Numbered from the stretch's first letter, positions 1 to 6,686 are shown. The stretch: 11,464 nucleotides of DNA from Chloroflexota bacterium (GCA_016190585.1 JACPQH010000045.1:1-11464); one strand, 5' to 3'. Translations and numbers: made by a program. Notes: generated by a model from the letters alone, not told the origin.

Positions 1-219
1 CCCTCGCATCTCGGCCTCCGATAATCTCGTTGGCCTTAATCTACCACAAGCTTAAAACTAAAGTCAGTTTTTTTAGGGACTTTTTCAGCATCCTGCTAGG
101 AAACCAATTGCGATTGCCGGGCCGGTCGTATTATCAGGAAAGAAAATCCAGACTGCAAACGCAATACAGAGTACTTCGACGATTAGTCGGTCTTTTCTCA
201 TTAGCCGGCTCCCGAATAC
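1..219. other. Left-edge gap with no convincing gene
   Basis: I see no supported gene here. A 66-codon open frame on the plus strand (from about 30) has no ribosome binding site and no recognisable motif, so I do not call it. An AT-rich inverted repeat AAAACT / AGTTTT (54-59 and 66-71, loop of 6) is followed by more T residues on the plus strand. It could be a weak terminator, but the stem has only one G:C pair. The stretch lies downstream of mscL. Confidence 0.4.
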
Positions 220-681
220 CTATTGCTTGAGTTCTGATGTGCAGTTGGGACACCGGGTAGCCTTAATGGCGATGTTCGTATAGCAAAACGGGCATTCTTT
301 CGTACCTGGTGGGGGCGCTGCTTCGGCTGACTTCTGACGCTCATGTGCTTTGGCCATCGGCCGCACTATGAAGAAAAAGATAACAACAGCCAGAATCAGG
401 AAATTGATTATGGTGTTGATAAACACTCCGTAGTTAATAGAGACGGCTCCAGCTTCTTGCGCGGTGGCTAACGAGGAATAAGGCCCCGCTGTTGCGCCTT
501 CTTTCAGTACTACAAAAAGATTGGTAAAATCTACATTGCCGAGCAATAATCCTACCGGAGGCATCACAACGTCTTTCACAAAAGAACTGACTATCGCTCC
601 AAAAGCCACGCCGATGACGATACCGACGGCCAGGTCCACCACATTCCCACGCATTATGAAAGTCTTAAAATCTTTTAACAC
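220..681 (-). CDS. mscL: Large-conductance mechanosensitive channel MscL with C-terminal zinc ribbon
   Basis: MscL forms a homopentameric inner-membrane pore that opens under membrane tension and releases solutes during hypo-osmotic shock. The 153-residue protein begins with the family signature, an amphipathic N-terminus followed by MRGNVVDLAVG (residues 10-20) and a first membrane helix to about residue 40. A second helix spans about 84-108 and ends in VRPMAK. The C-terminus carries CPFC (130-133) and CPNC (144-147), a four-cysteine zinc ribbon that E. coli MscL lacks but that I recall in some MscL proteins of other phyla. The start is a GTG codon with AAGGAG seven bases upstream. The gene stands alone, with a 156-bp gap to the DUF4870-type gene upstream. 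Confidence 0.96.
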   Translation of the reverse strand: MLKDFKTFIMRGNVVDLAVGIVIGVAFGAIVSSFVKDVVMPPVGLLLGNVDFTNLFVVLKEGATAGPYSSLATAQEAGAVSINYGVFINTIINFLILAVVIFFFIVRPMAKAHERQKSAEAAPPPGTKECPFCYTNIAIKATRCPNCTSELKQ

Positions 682-837
682 GTGAAATCTCCTTGAGATT
701 AAAACAAACTGGCACGGCTATTTTCTGATTAGCACTAAAACGCCGATGGTATAAGCCAGTACCTATGCACCCTCATGAGGTGTGGCATGGCCAGAACAAG
801 TAGACCGAGAATAATAGCGATTAACGCCTATCGGCTC

Positions 838-1179
838 CTATTTCGCCTGATTTTCAGCAATATTGCCTGCTATAGGTAGCTTGTACAATTGCCCCTGATA
901 AGCTTTCAACATGAGTACTATCCACAAGATAAAAGCAAGTATACCCAGGAGCACGCCGAAAATCCACCCGATGAATGGTATGAAGGTCAATATCATAGCC
1001 AGAACTGTATAGGCTCCAAAAACGATGATAGATTGCCATGCGTGGAATCGAACAAACTTGTTATCCTTCTCGATAATTAAAAATATTATACCCGTAATCC
1101 ATCCTAAAACATAGCATAAAAGTCCCGCAATATTTTGTTGTAGGCCACTGCTCGTCTTGCCAATCGGCTGTTCACTCAT
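838..1179 (-). CDS. DUF4870-type small membrane protein
   Basis: A 113-residue integral membrane protein resembling the DUF4870 (Tic20-like) family, whose function is poorly defined. Residues 15-37 form a first hydrophobic helix containing the family-like segment GWITGIIFLIIEKDNKFVRFH, which also covers the following polar turn. Residues 47-69 and 72-93 form two further helices. The open frame extends upstream to 1257, but the ATG at 1179 has an excellent AAGGAGG five bases away, and family members begin close to this point, so I place the start there. The protein has no signal peptide and no catalytic motif. It lies between mscL and a gene-poor stretch, with no clear operon partner. Confidence 0.85.
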   Translation of the reverse strand: MSEQPIGKTSSGLQQNIAGLLCYVLGWITGIIFLIIEKDNKFVRFHAWQSIIVFGAYTVLAMILTFIPFIGWIFGVLLGILAFILWIVLMLKAYQGQLYKLPIAGNIAENQAK

Positions 1180-1500
1180 GTTACCCTCCTTCTTGATTTT
1201 GTGATGTATTATAGCATAGAAGGAAATACTCCGCTTTTGATGAAAGGATAGCCTCAAGGCATGGGCTACAAGAAGGCAATAAAAGAAGGTGTTCGAGAAG
1301 GAAACGCACTATTGGCGCTCGGAAATCAAGCCGCTAATCGTTGCGGCTCCTGTAGACATCAAGGGCTACCTCAAGCCAGACGTGATTAAGGCTGATGCGT
1401 GCCGGATCACCCACTGCACGAACATCGGAATGTCTGATTCAGATTGACTATGATAGTTTGTCAGGTGAAAATGCATTGACGTTTCTCCCGGGCAACTTAT
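1180..1500. other. Gene-poor stretch with coding-like remnants
   Basis: No gene of normal structure is visible. A plus-strand frame from a GTG at 1289 to TGA at 1447 (52 residues) looks protein-like, containing IKPLIVAAPVDIKGYLKPD, but it has no properly spaced ribosome binding site and I recognise no family. A minus-strand frame starting at ATG 1476 overlaps it and contains IPMFVQW, matching the DnaN C-terminus (see the repeat at 1407-1432). The two cannot both be functional. The simplest reading is a scar of degraded or recombined coding DNA at the edge of the partition-like block. Confidence 0.4.
1407..1432. repeat. Distal copy of the dnaN 3'-end direct repeat (candidate att site)
   Basis: This 26-base segment matches 3645-3669, the last codons of dnaN, in the same orientation. 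It contains an exact 15-base core CCACTGCACGAACAT (1411-1425). On either side, the match continues through TCAC on the left, with one inserted base, and through GG and ATG on the right, with two mismatches. Both mismatches fall at third positions of the dnaN reading frame (ATG/ATT and CCC/CCG). The spelling of MPMFVQW as IPMFVQW suggests a diverged copy of a dnaN end rather than chance. Confidence 0.55.
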
Positions 1501-2004
1501 CTAGCGGCCTGCGCGGTCACTAATAATTTTCATGGTTTCGGCATTCTCCATTGCCGCGCGAATGCGTGATCGAAGGTCTTCCTTTTTGACTTTGCTATAA
1601 GAACCCTTTGGTAGTCCGAACCGTAACGCGCCTATTGAAAGAAGTTCGTCTTTCCTGATGTCTGGGTCTGAGATGATCGCCGCTAGCTCAGTTATAGATA
1701 TAGAAGCCACCTGCTGAACGTCAAGAGTCCTTCGGACAAGTCGTCTGGTGCTTGCACGCGACTTTGTGCCACGATCTTTAAGACGTTCAACCAGCTTTAC
1801 GATATCTTCTTCCGGGTATTTCTGCAAGACCTCCCTTAGTTCTCGGAAGAACTCCAACACCCAAGCATTTTTACTACTGATGCGACAAACAGCCTCTAAG
1901 GAACGCAGCAATTCAGCCATATCTCGTGCGCTGTTTGTGTTCTCACCGGCGCTATCGGTCGGGGAAGGATTATTTTTTCTGGGCAGTTCCATGTCTCTCA
2001 TCAT
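1501..2004 (-). CDS. ParA-partner protein with SAP-like C-terminus (hypothetical)
   Basis: I do not recognise a named family for this 167-residue, highly charged soluble protein. Residues 28-80 are predicted helical. Residues 81-93 form a basic patch (RASTRRLVRR). Residues 115-153 resemble a SAP-type helix-extended-helix DNA-binding motif: RKDELLSIGALRFGLPKGS is followed by a basic helix with KKEDLRSRIRAA. Its ATG overlaps the stop of the ParA-like gene as ATGA (2001-2004), which points to translational coupling. A DNA-binding partner coded directly after a ParA ATPase is the usual layout of partition cassettes, so a ParB-like or adaptor role is plausible, but this is inference. A second in-frame ATG at residue 5 is an alternative start. 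Confidence 0.7.
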   Translation of the reverse strand: MMRDMELPRKNNPSPTDSAGENTNSARDMAELLRSLEAVCRISSKNAWVLEFFRELREVLQKYPEEDIVKLVERLKDRGTKSRASTRRLVRRTLDVQQVASISITELAAIISDPDIRKDELLSIGALRFGLPKGSYSKVKKEDLRSRIRAAMENAETMKIISDRAGR

Positions 2005-2982
2005 AAAGCATCTATTCTGGTCTTAAGAGCGTCTGTCAACTCCCTGAACTTATCCACAAAGTCCCGGTTTCTGATATTCTGATACTTACTCAGTGGATAT
2101 ACCGGATAACCATCCGCTAGAGCCTCGGGTACACCTACACCATGAACGATATAGGGTTCCACAATATCGTGTGGGTAGTCCCTCTTCAGACTTTCCAAAT
2201 GAGTTGTTTGGTCGTTGGTATAGCCGCTTGCGGCTCTTCCCGAAACGATGATCATGGATATGACTATTCCAACCAGCTTGGATACGGGTACATATGACTT
2301 TTCGATATCATAGCCTTTGGTAGATACTGCGCCAGTCCCTCGAACTTCTTATCTATCTTAGTCATTACCCGTGTAATAAGGTGAGGAACGCCTCTAACCG
2401 AGACCGCCTCAGGAATGACTGGGATAATGAAGCCGTGGCTCGCCGCAATCGCGTTTTGCGTTACTAACTTCGTTGCTGGAGGACAGTCAAATATCAATCG
2501 TACTTGTTCGCTATATCGTTCTGGTCTATCCACTGGCAAATCAAGGAACGCTTCGCCCATTCAGATTCTATCGCCCCTCCGACTGTGGTTGATGATAAGT
2601 CCAACTCCGTCTCATCAAGCTCAAGGGTCGATGGGACTAGGTCCAACTTAGGCGGCTGTCCACCGTACGTCCATGAATTCGAGCCACTTGCATAAGGTCT
2701 TACGCTTACTATATCCAGCCCTGGCACAGGCCTATTCTGCTTGACGAAATGCTGGAAAATAGCATCGACTGTCTTCCCCGCTCCTACAGCGGTATCCCAC
2801 CTTCGGCCTCCAAGACATACGACTGAAAGTGTACTCTGATGGTCAACATCTACGAGAAGGACTTCTGACTCTCCGTAGGTCGCCAAGCCGCATGCCAAAT
2901 GCAGTGCCAGTGTTGTCTTGCCAACACCGCCCTTGAAATTGACGATGCAAATTCTCTTTTGCCTTCTGCGCGTATTTGCCAT
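2001..2982 (-). pseudogene. ParA-family ATPase, broken by two single-base frameshifts
   Basis: ParA ATPases drive plasmid and chromosome segregation or the positioning of large complexes. The N-terminal frame (2982 to about 2497) has the deviant Walker A loop FKGGVGKTTLALHLA (residues 16-30) and the A' motif VLLVDVDHQSTLS. The middle frame supplies Walker B as LIFDCPPATK, plus GFIIPVIPEAVSVRG. The last frame supplies the C-terminal SGRAASGYTNDQ segment. The frame changes near 2496 (GATTTG appears to have become GATTG) and near 2316-2318 (AAAA appears to have become AAA). Restoring one base at each gives an uninterrupted protein of about 327 residues, a normal ParA length. Both losses lie in short homopolymers, so sequencing error is as likely as true decay. 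The ATG at 2982 has GGAG five bases upstream. Confidence 0.85.
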
Positions 2983-3015
2983 CTTTTCTCCGATGCCATC
3001 AAACAGAGTAACAAC

Positions 3016-3043
3016 ATTCTACCACATCGTCGTCCCCAACTAA
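3016..3043 (-). promoter_or_regulatory. Candidate promoter of the parA-like operon
   Basis: Read on the minus strand, TAGAAT (3021-3016) is preceded by TGG, giving an extended -10 element TGGTAGAAT. A weak -35 TTAGTT lies 16 bases upstream (3043-3038). Transcription would begin near 3009, leaving a leader of about 27 bases before the ATG at 2982. The -35 match is poor, so the call depends mainly on the extended -10 and its location. Confidence 0.4.
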
Positions 3044-3118
3044 CAGGCTACCCCTATGCGCCAGAGTAGCGCTTATATTTTTTACAGCTCGCGCGGTGCA
3101 AATCATGATAAATGTATC

Positions 3119-3133
3119 CGCTATTTCATAGCG
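3119..3133. repeat. Perfect inverted repeat upstream of the parA-like gene
   Basis: CGCTAT and ATAGCG form a perfect 6-bp inverted repeat with a TTC loop. It sits about 75 bases upstream of the candidate promoter. An operator or centromere-like site for the partition-like pair is possible, but a single short repeat is weak evidence. Confidence 0.35.
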
Positions 3134-3399
3134 AACTATACTTACTTCGGATAAGCTACTTGATAGGCAACTAATCACCGCTTAAAGTCGTACACGACAC
3201 ACCGTTAAAATGCCCAACAAGGCAGCCCTTATTAGCCATGCTACAATCCCATGCGCCCGACCCGCAGACCTGATTAGCGCCCATGCTTATGTTTTTTTCT
3301 TTTAGTCCGAGCTTTAAGGCGCGCTTCCGTACTCGGCGAAGCTTGAAACTGCTTTTTCTCCGCTTGTTACGAGCCAGGTAAGTCACTTGCTGAAGGCTC

Positions 3400-3446
3400 G
3401 TTTAAACGCTCTCTACCTGATGCCATATCAGGGCTGTTTAAACGCT
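3400..3446. repeat. Hairpin flanked by direct repeats GTTTAAACGCT
   Basis: The 11-mer GTTTAAACGCT occurs at 3400-3410 and 3436-3446, 36 bp apart, and each copy includes the 8-bp palindrome GTTTAAAC. GGCT precedes both copies closely. Between them is a perfect inverted repeat CCTGAT-GCCAT-ATCAGG (3416-3432). The symmetric layout suggests a protein-binding or recombination site rather than coding DNA. I know of no named element with this sequence. Confidence 0.5.
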
Positions 3447-3572
3447 TTGTATCTTCTTGTCCTTGTATATCTTTTTCGTTTCGAGTAGGCGATAATCTTT
3501 TTCAAGCTGGGCATCAATTAGATTCCATGCGACTTCAAAGTTGGCAATTCGAAGCTCTTGTTCATGGCTCGA
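3438..3572 (-). pseudogene. Coding-like remnant without a start codon
   Basis: A 44-codon open minus frame ends at TAA 3440-3438, inside the second GTTTAAAC repeat. Its translation is protein-like, containing RIANFEVAWNLIDAQLEKDY and then a lysine-rich tail, and would form an amphipathic helix. It has no ATG, GTG or TTG start. An ATG in another frame (MNKSFELP) lies near its beginning, so a single-base shift could have destroyed a small gene. I recognise no family. Confidence 0.25.
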
Positions 3573-3644
3573 TTATACGATTATGCAGACTACCAGGGGA
3601 TACGCCCTTCGTTCAAAAAGTGAATCATTTGAAGCAGAATTTAG

Positions 3645-3669
3645 TCACCACTGCACGAACATGGGCATG
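3645..3669. repeat. dnaN-proximal copy of the direct repeat (candidate att site)
   Basis: The final codons of dnaN (MPMFVQW and the TGA stop) form the proximal copy of the repeat whose distal copy lies at 1407-1432. The exact core is CCACTGCACGAACAT (3648-3662). Integration at the 3' end of a conserved gene with reconstruction of its last codons is a known mode of tyrosine and serine recombinases, so the position is suggestive. Confidence 0.55.
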
Positions 3670-4778
3670 ACCACGTGCACGTAGTTGTCCGTGCCCACCG
3701 GCCGGATGACGCCGGGGCTTGACGGGCTGGTCGTCTCCAGCGCCGCCTGGGCCTCGTCCAGGACGCCGAGCACCTCGGCCAGGTACTTGCCGTTGAAGGC
3801 AATCTTGGCCTCCTGTCCCTCGACGACCGCGTCCAGCTCACCCAGGTTCTCGCCGACCTCCTCGGAGCGCGCCGCCACGGTGAGCTTGCCGGGCGCCAGT
3901 TCCGAGCCGGGCGATACGGTGAGCCGCACGATGCCGCTGCCGTCACGGGCGAAGATCGAGGCCGTCCTGGTGGCGCGCAGGAAATCGGGAACGGCGACGA
4001 CGATGCGCGTGCTGTAGCTCTTGGGGATGAGCTGGGTATAGTTGGGGAACGTGCCCTGGACAAGCTGGGTGACCAGCTCGATATTCTTCAGCCGGAACAT
4101 GGCCTGGCTCCTGGCGGCGCTGAGCGTCACCTCCACCGATTCGTCCTCGTCCGTCATGAGGCGGTTCAGCTCGGCGAGCGCCCGGCCCGGGATGATAACC
4201 TCGAATTTTTCCGCGGCGGGCCTGGCCAGGGGCAGCTTGTAGACCGCCAGCCGGAAGCCGTCGGCCGCCGCCAGCGTCACCGTGCCGTCCTCGAACTGGG
4301 CGTCCACGCCGGTCAGCACGGGGCGGGATTCTTCGGTGGCCGCGGCGAACACTACCCGGCTGATGCCCTGGCGCAGGGTCGCCGGGTCCACACTCGTGTG
4401 GATACCGTCCTGAATAGTCGGGATCGGGGGGAAGTCGCGGGCGTCGATGCCGCTGATGCGGGCCTCAAAGCGGGCGCACTTCAGCTCCAGCGTCTTGCCT
4501 TTCGGCGAGAGGGCCATGTCAATCTTGTCGGCTGGCAGCGAGTTGACGAACTCGTTCAGCAGGCGGGCCGGCACGGTGATGGCCCCTTCCTCCTCTACCT
4601 TGGCGCCGATCCAGCAGCTAATGGCCATCTCCAGGTTGGTGGCCACCAGCTTGAGCCGCCCCTCGTCCGTCCCCAGGTAGACGTTGCTCGTTATCGGCAG
4701 GGTCGGCCTCGCGGCGACCGCCCGCCCGACGATGCTCAGCCCCCGGCTCAGGTTCTCCTGAAGGCAAGACAGCTTCAT
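3645..4778 (-). CDS. dnaN: DNA polymerase III beta subunit (sliding clamp)
   Basis: The beta clamp is a ring-shaped homodimer that tethers DNA polymerase III to DNA. The 377-residue product has the three-domain clamp layout. The N-terminal domain begins MKLSCLQENLSRGLSIVGRA and contains PITSNVYL. The second domain carries ATEESRPVLTGV and the AADGFRLAVYK motif. The linker to the third domain contains QGTFPNYTQLIP, and the protein ends in VVMPMFVQW, close to the usual clamp terminus. The frame opens at a GTG (4787), but that codon overlaps the GAGGTG ribosome binding site of the ATG at 4778, so I choose the ATG. It is the last gene of the Moco cluster, 42 bp after rnhA-moaC, and not beside dnaA or recF within this window. 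Confidence 0.97.
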   Translation of the reverse strand: MKLSCLQENLSRGLSIVGRAVAARPTLPITSNVYLGTDEGRLKLVATNLEMAISCWIGAKVEEEGAITVPARLLNEFVNSLPADKIDMALSPKGKTLELKCARFEARISGIDARDFPPIPTIQDGIHTSVDPATLRQGISRVVFAAATEESRPVLTGVDAQFEDGTVTLAAADGFRLAVYKLPLARPAAEKFEVIIPGRALAELNRLMTDEDESVEVTLSAARSQAMFRLKNIELVTQLVQGTFPNYTQLIPKSYSTRIVVAVPDFLRATRTASIFARDGSGIVRLTVSPGSELAPGKLTVAARSEEVGENLGELDAVVEGQEAKIAFNGKYLAEVLGVLDEAQAALETTSPSSPGVIRPVGTDNYVHVVMPMFVQW

Positions 4779-4820
4779 ACCGCACACCTCAAATTAATTA
4801 GTGGAAGTATACAACAAAGG

Positions 4821-5702
4821 TTAGCCCGGTTCAAGACTCACGGCGCCGCTCTTGCCGCCGCTCTTTTTGACCAGGCGGATGCTCTCGATGCGGATGCCGC
4901 GCTCGACGGCCTTGCACATGTCGTAGATAGTCAGCGCGGCCACGGCGACGGCCGTCATGGCCTCCATCTCGACGCCGGTCCGGCCGGTGCAGCGGACGGT
5001 GCCGGTTATCTCGACGGCGCTGCCGGCCTCGTCCAGCCTGAGCTCGACCTGTGCCTGGTTGATGAGGATGGGGTGGCAGAGGGGAATCAGGAAGGGGGTC
5101 TGCTTGGCGGCCATGATGCCGGCGATCCGGGCGGTGGTCAGGACATCGCCCTTGCTTATCTGGCCCTGCTTTATCAGCTCGAGGGTCGCCGGCTGCATGA
5201 CGACCCGCCCCCGGGCGACCGCCTCCCGCTCGGTTGCCGGCTTGCCGCCGACGTCCACCATCCGGGGACGGCCGCTTTCGTCGATATGCGTCAGCGCCGC
5301 CGGCGGCTCTTCCGGCGCCTTGCCGCTGACCAGGCCCGTGGCCGCGGTGTGGGCCTCTTTCTGGTAGGGATTGGTTACCGTCTGATCGATCCATTCCCAG
5401 TGCACCTGCCGCTCGCCGGCCGCCTGGTCCAGCTTCTCCCACAGGTCGCGGTTGGCGCGCCGCCGCCAGTTCTTGGTGGCGCAGCCGAAGACGTACTGGC
5501 TGTCGGTGTAGACCTTGAGCTCGGCGCCCGGCGGCAGGCGCGAGATGCCTTCGAGGGCGGCGGTTATCTCCATGCGCTGGCTGGTGGTCTTCTCGACCGT
5601 GCCGGAAAAGACCTGCCTGCGGCGGTCTTCTACCATGACCGCCGCCCAGGCCCCGCGGTCGGTGACGGGGTCGTGCGCCCCGTCGATATATAGCTCGATC
5701 AT
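4821..5702 (-). CDS. moaC: Fusion of RNase H domain and cyclic pyranopterin monophosphate synthase (MoaC)
   Basis: The 293-residue protein joins two complete domains in one frame. Residues 1-125 are an RNase HI fold (cleaves RNA in RNA-DNA hybrids) with acidic residues D7 (YIDGA), E45 (RMEITAAL) and D67 (YTDSQYV) and the HWEWI strand. The fourth acidic position, D134 in E. coli, aligns without gaps to H118, and the basic protrusion is shortened. After a linker (126-136), residues 137-293 are MoaC, which converts the product of MoaA to cyclic pyranopterin monophosphate. The evidence is [19 protein letters not shown] (K184), LIPLCHP (H210), [16 protein letters not shown] (D261, K264) and KSGGKSG. 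The ATG is 5 bp after the moaA stop, with only a weak ribosome binding site, which suggests coupling to moaA. Confidence 0.95.
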   Translation of the reverse strand: MIELYIDGAHDPVTDRGAWAAVMVEDRRRQVFSGTVEKTTSQRMEITAALEGISRLPPGAELKVYTDSQYVFGCATKNWRRRANRDLWEKLDQAAGERQVHWEWIDQTVTNPYQKEAHTAATGLVSGKAPEEPPAALTHIDESGRPRMVDVGGKPATEREAVARGRVVMQPATLELIKQGQISKGDVLTTARIAGIMAAKQTPFLIPLCHPILINQAQVELRLDEAGSAVEITGTVRCTGRTGVEMEAMTAVAVAALTIYDMCKAVERGIRIESIRLVKKSGGKSGAVSLEPG

Positions 5703-5707
5703 AATAG

Positions 5708-6685
5708 CTAGCCGCCCACTTGCGAAAAGGGGCGGCTCTGGGGAACAGACCCTTCCGCGAGGTGGTGGCGCGCCGGTTTACACGCCGCTGCCTGCTGGAT
5801 GAGCCTTTTAAGGCTGGCCGAGTCGGTGCCGCCGCGGAGCAGCGGTCTAAGGTCGATCTCGTCGTCGCTTAGCAGGCAGGGGCGCAGCCTGCCGTCGGCG
5901 GTCAGCCGCAGCCGGTTGCACGCGGTGCAGAAGTGCTCGCTCACCGGCGTGATGAAGCCGACCGTGCCGGTGGCACCGGGCAGCCGGAAGTACCGGGCCG
6001 GGCCGTTGCCCACCGTGGAGGCCGGCGTTAGCTCTCCGAAGGGCTCCAGGTACTCCCGCAGCTTTTTCGCGGGCACCGCCGGCATCTCCCTGTCATGGTT
6101 GTTGAACGGCATGCGCTCGATAAAGCGCACGTGCCAGCCGTCCCGGACGGTCTTGAGGGCGAACTGCCCGATTTCGTCATCGTTCTCGCCGGCGATCACG
6201 ACGGTATTAATCTTGACCGGGTTGAGCCCGCTCGCCCGCGCCGCCTCGATGCCTTCGAGCACGGTATCCAGCCGGCCGCCGCGGGTCATCCGCCGGAATT
6301 TCTCCGGGTCAAGAGTATCGAGGCTGATGTTCACCCGGCGCAGGCCGGCCGCCTTCAGCTCGGCGGCGTGGCGCGCCAGCAGCATGCCGTTGGTCGTCAG
6401 GGAAATATCATCAATGGCTTTAATATCGGAAAGCATCCGGATAAGCCCGGTCAGGTCGGCCCTGACCAGCGGCTCGCCGCCGGTAAGCCTTACCTTGTTG
6501 ATGCCCAGCTCGGCCGACGCTTCCACCACGCGGTGGATCTCCTCGTAGCTGAGGATATCCTGGTGGGCCATCAAGGCGATACCGCCCGGCGGCATGCAGT
6601 AGACGCAGCGCAGATTGCAGCGATCGGTCACCGAGATGCGCAGGTAGTTGATGGGGCGCTGGAAGGAGTCCGAAAGGCCGGTCAT
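5708..6685 (-). CDS. moaA: GTP 3',8-cyclase MoaA (radical SAM)
   Basis: MoaA starts molybdenum cofactor synthesis by cyclising GTP to 3',8-cH2GTP, which MoaC (fused in the next gene) then converts. The 325-residue product has the radical SAM cluster C23-x3-C27-x2-C30 ([10 protein letters not shown]), the SAM-binding TGGEPL (68-73) and the second [4Fe-4S] site C253, C256, C270 in CTACNRLRL and RPC. It ends in the conserved double glycine (SQVGG). The frame stays open far upstream into the antisense of the preceding gene. The ATG at 6685 has GGAGG at the right distance, and the N-terminus ([17 protein letters not shown]) fits family members. It begins 1 bp after the rdgB stop. Confidence 0.97.
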   Translation of the reverse strand: MTGLSDSFQRPINYLRISVTDRCNLRCVYCMPPGGIALMAHQDILSYEEIHRVVEASAELGINKVRLTGGEPLVRADLTGLIRMLSDIKAIDDISLTTNGMLLARHAAELKAAGLRRVNISLDTLDPEKFRRMTRGGRLDTVLEGIEAARASGLNPVKINTVVIAGENDDEIGQFALKTVRDGWHVRFIERMPFNNHDREMPAVPAKKLREYLEPFGELTPASTVGNGPARYFRLPGATGTVGFITPVSEHFCTACNRLRLTADGRLRPCLLSDDEIDLRPLLRGGTDSASLKRLIQQAAACKPARHHLAEGSVPQSRPFSQVGG

Positions 6686-6686
6686 T

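Larger units (their letters stand above)
2983..3644. other. Long gene-poor stretch between parA-like gene and dnaN
   Basis: There is no confident gene in this stretch of about 660 bases. It contains a candidate parA promoter (3016-3043), a hairpin CGCTAT-TTC-ATAGCG at 3119-3133, a hairpin flanked by direct repeats at 3400-3446, and a minus-strand coding-like remnant at 3438-3572. A 71-codon minus frame from a GTG at 3386 to 3171 has a very basic first 30 residues and four scattered cysteines, but no ribosome binding site and no recognisable motif, so I do not call it. The DNA just beyond the dnaN stop has an AT-only inverted repeat (TTCAAA / TTTGAA) and no good terminator. Confidence 0.45.

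Noticed and set aside
816..836. Possible terminator after the DUF4870-type gene
   Set aside because: AGCGAT and ATCGGCT pair only with a bulge, and the following bases (ATTATT) are not a real T tract.
4398..5693. 431-codon plus-strand open frame opposite dnaN and rnhA-moaC
   Set aside because: It is a shadow of GC-rich minus-strand genes. Its translation is low-complexity (Ala, Gly, Arg, Asp) without motifs, while the minus strand encodes two clear proteins.
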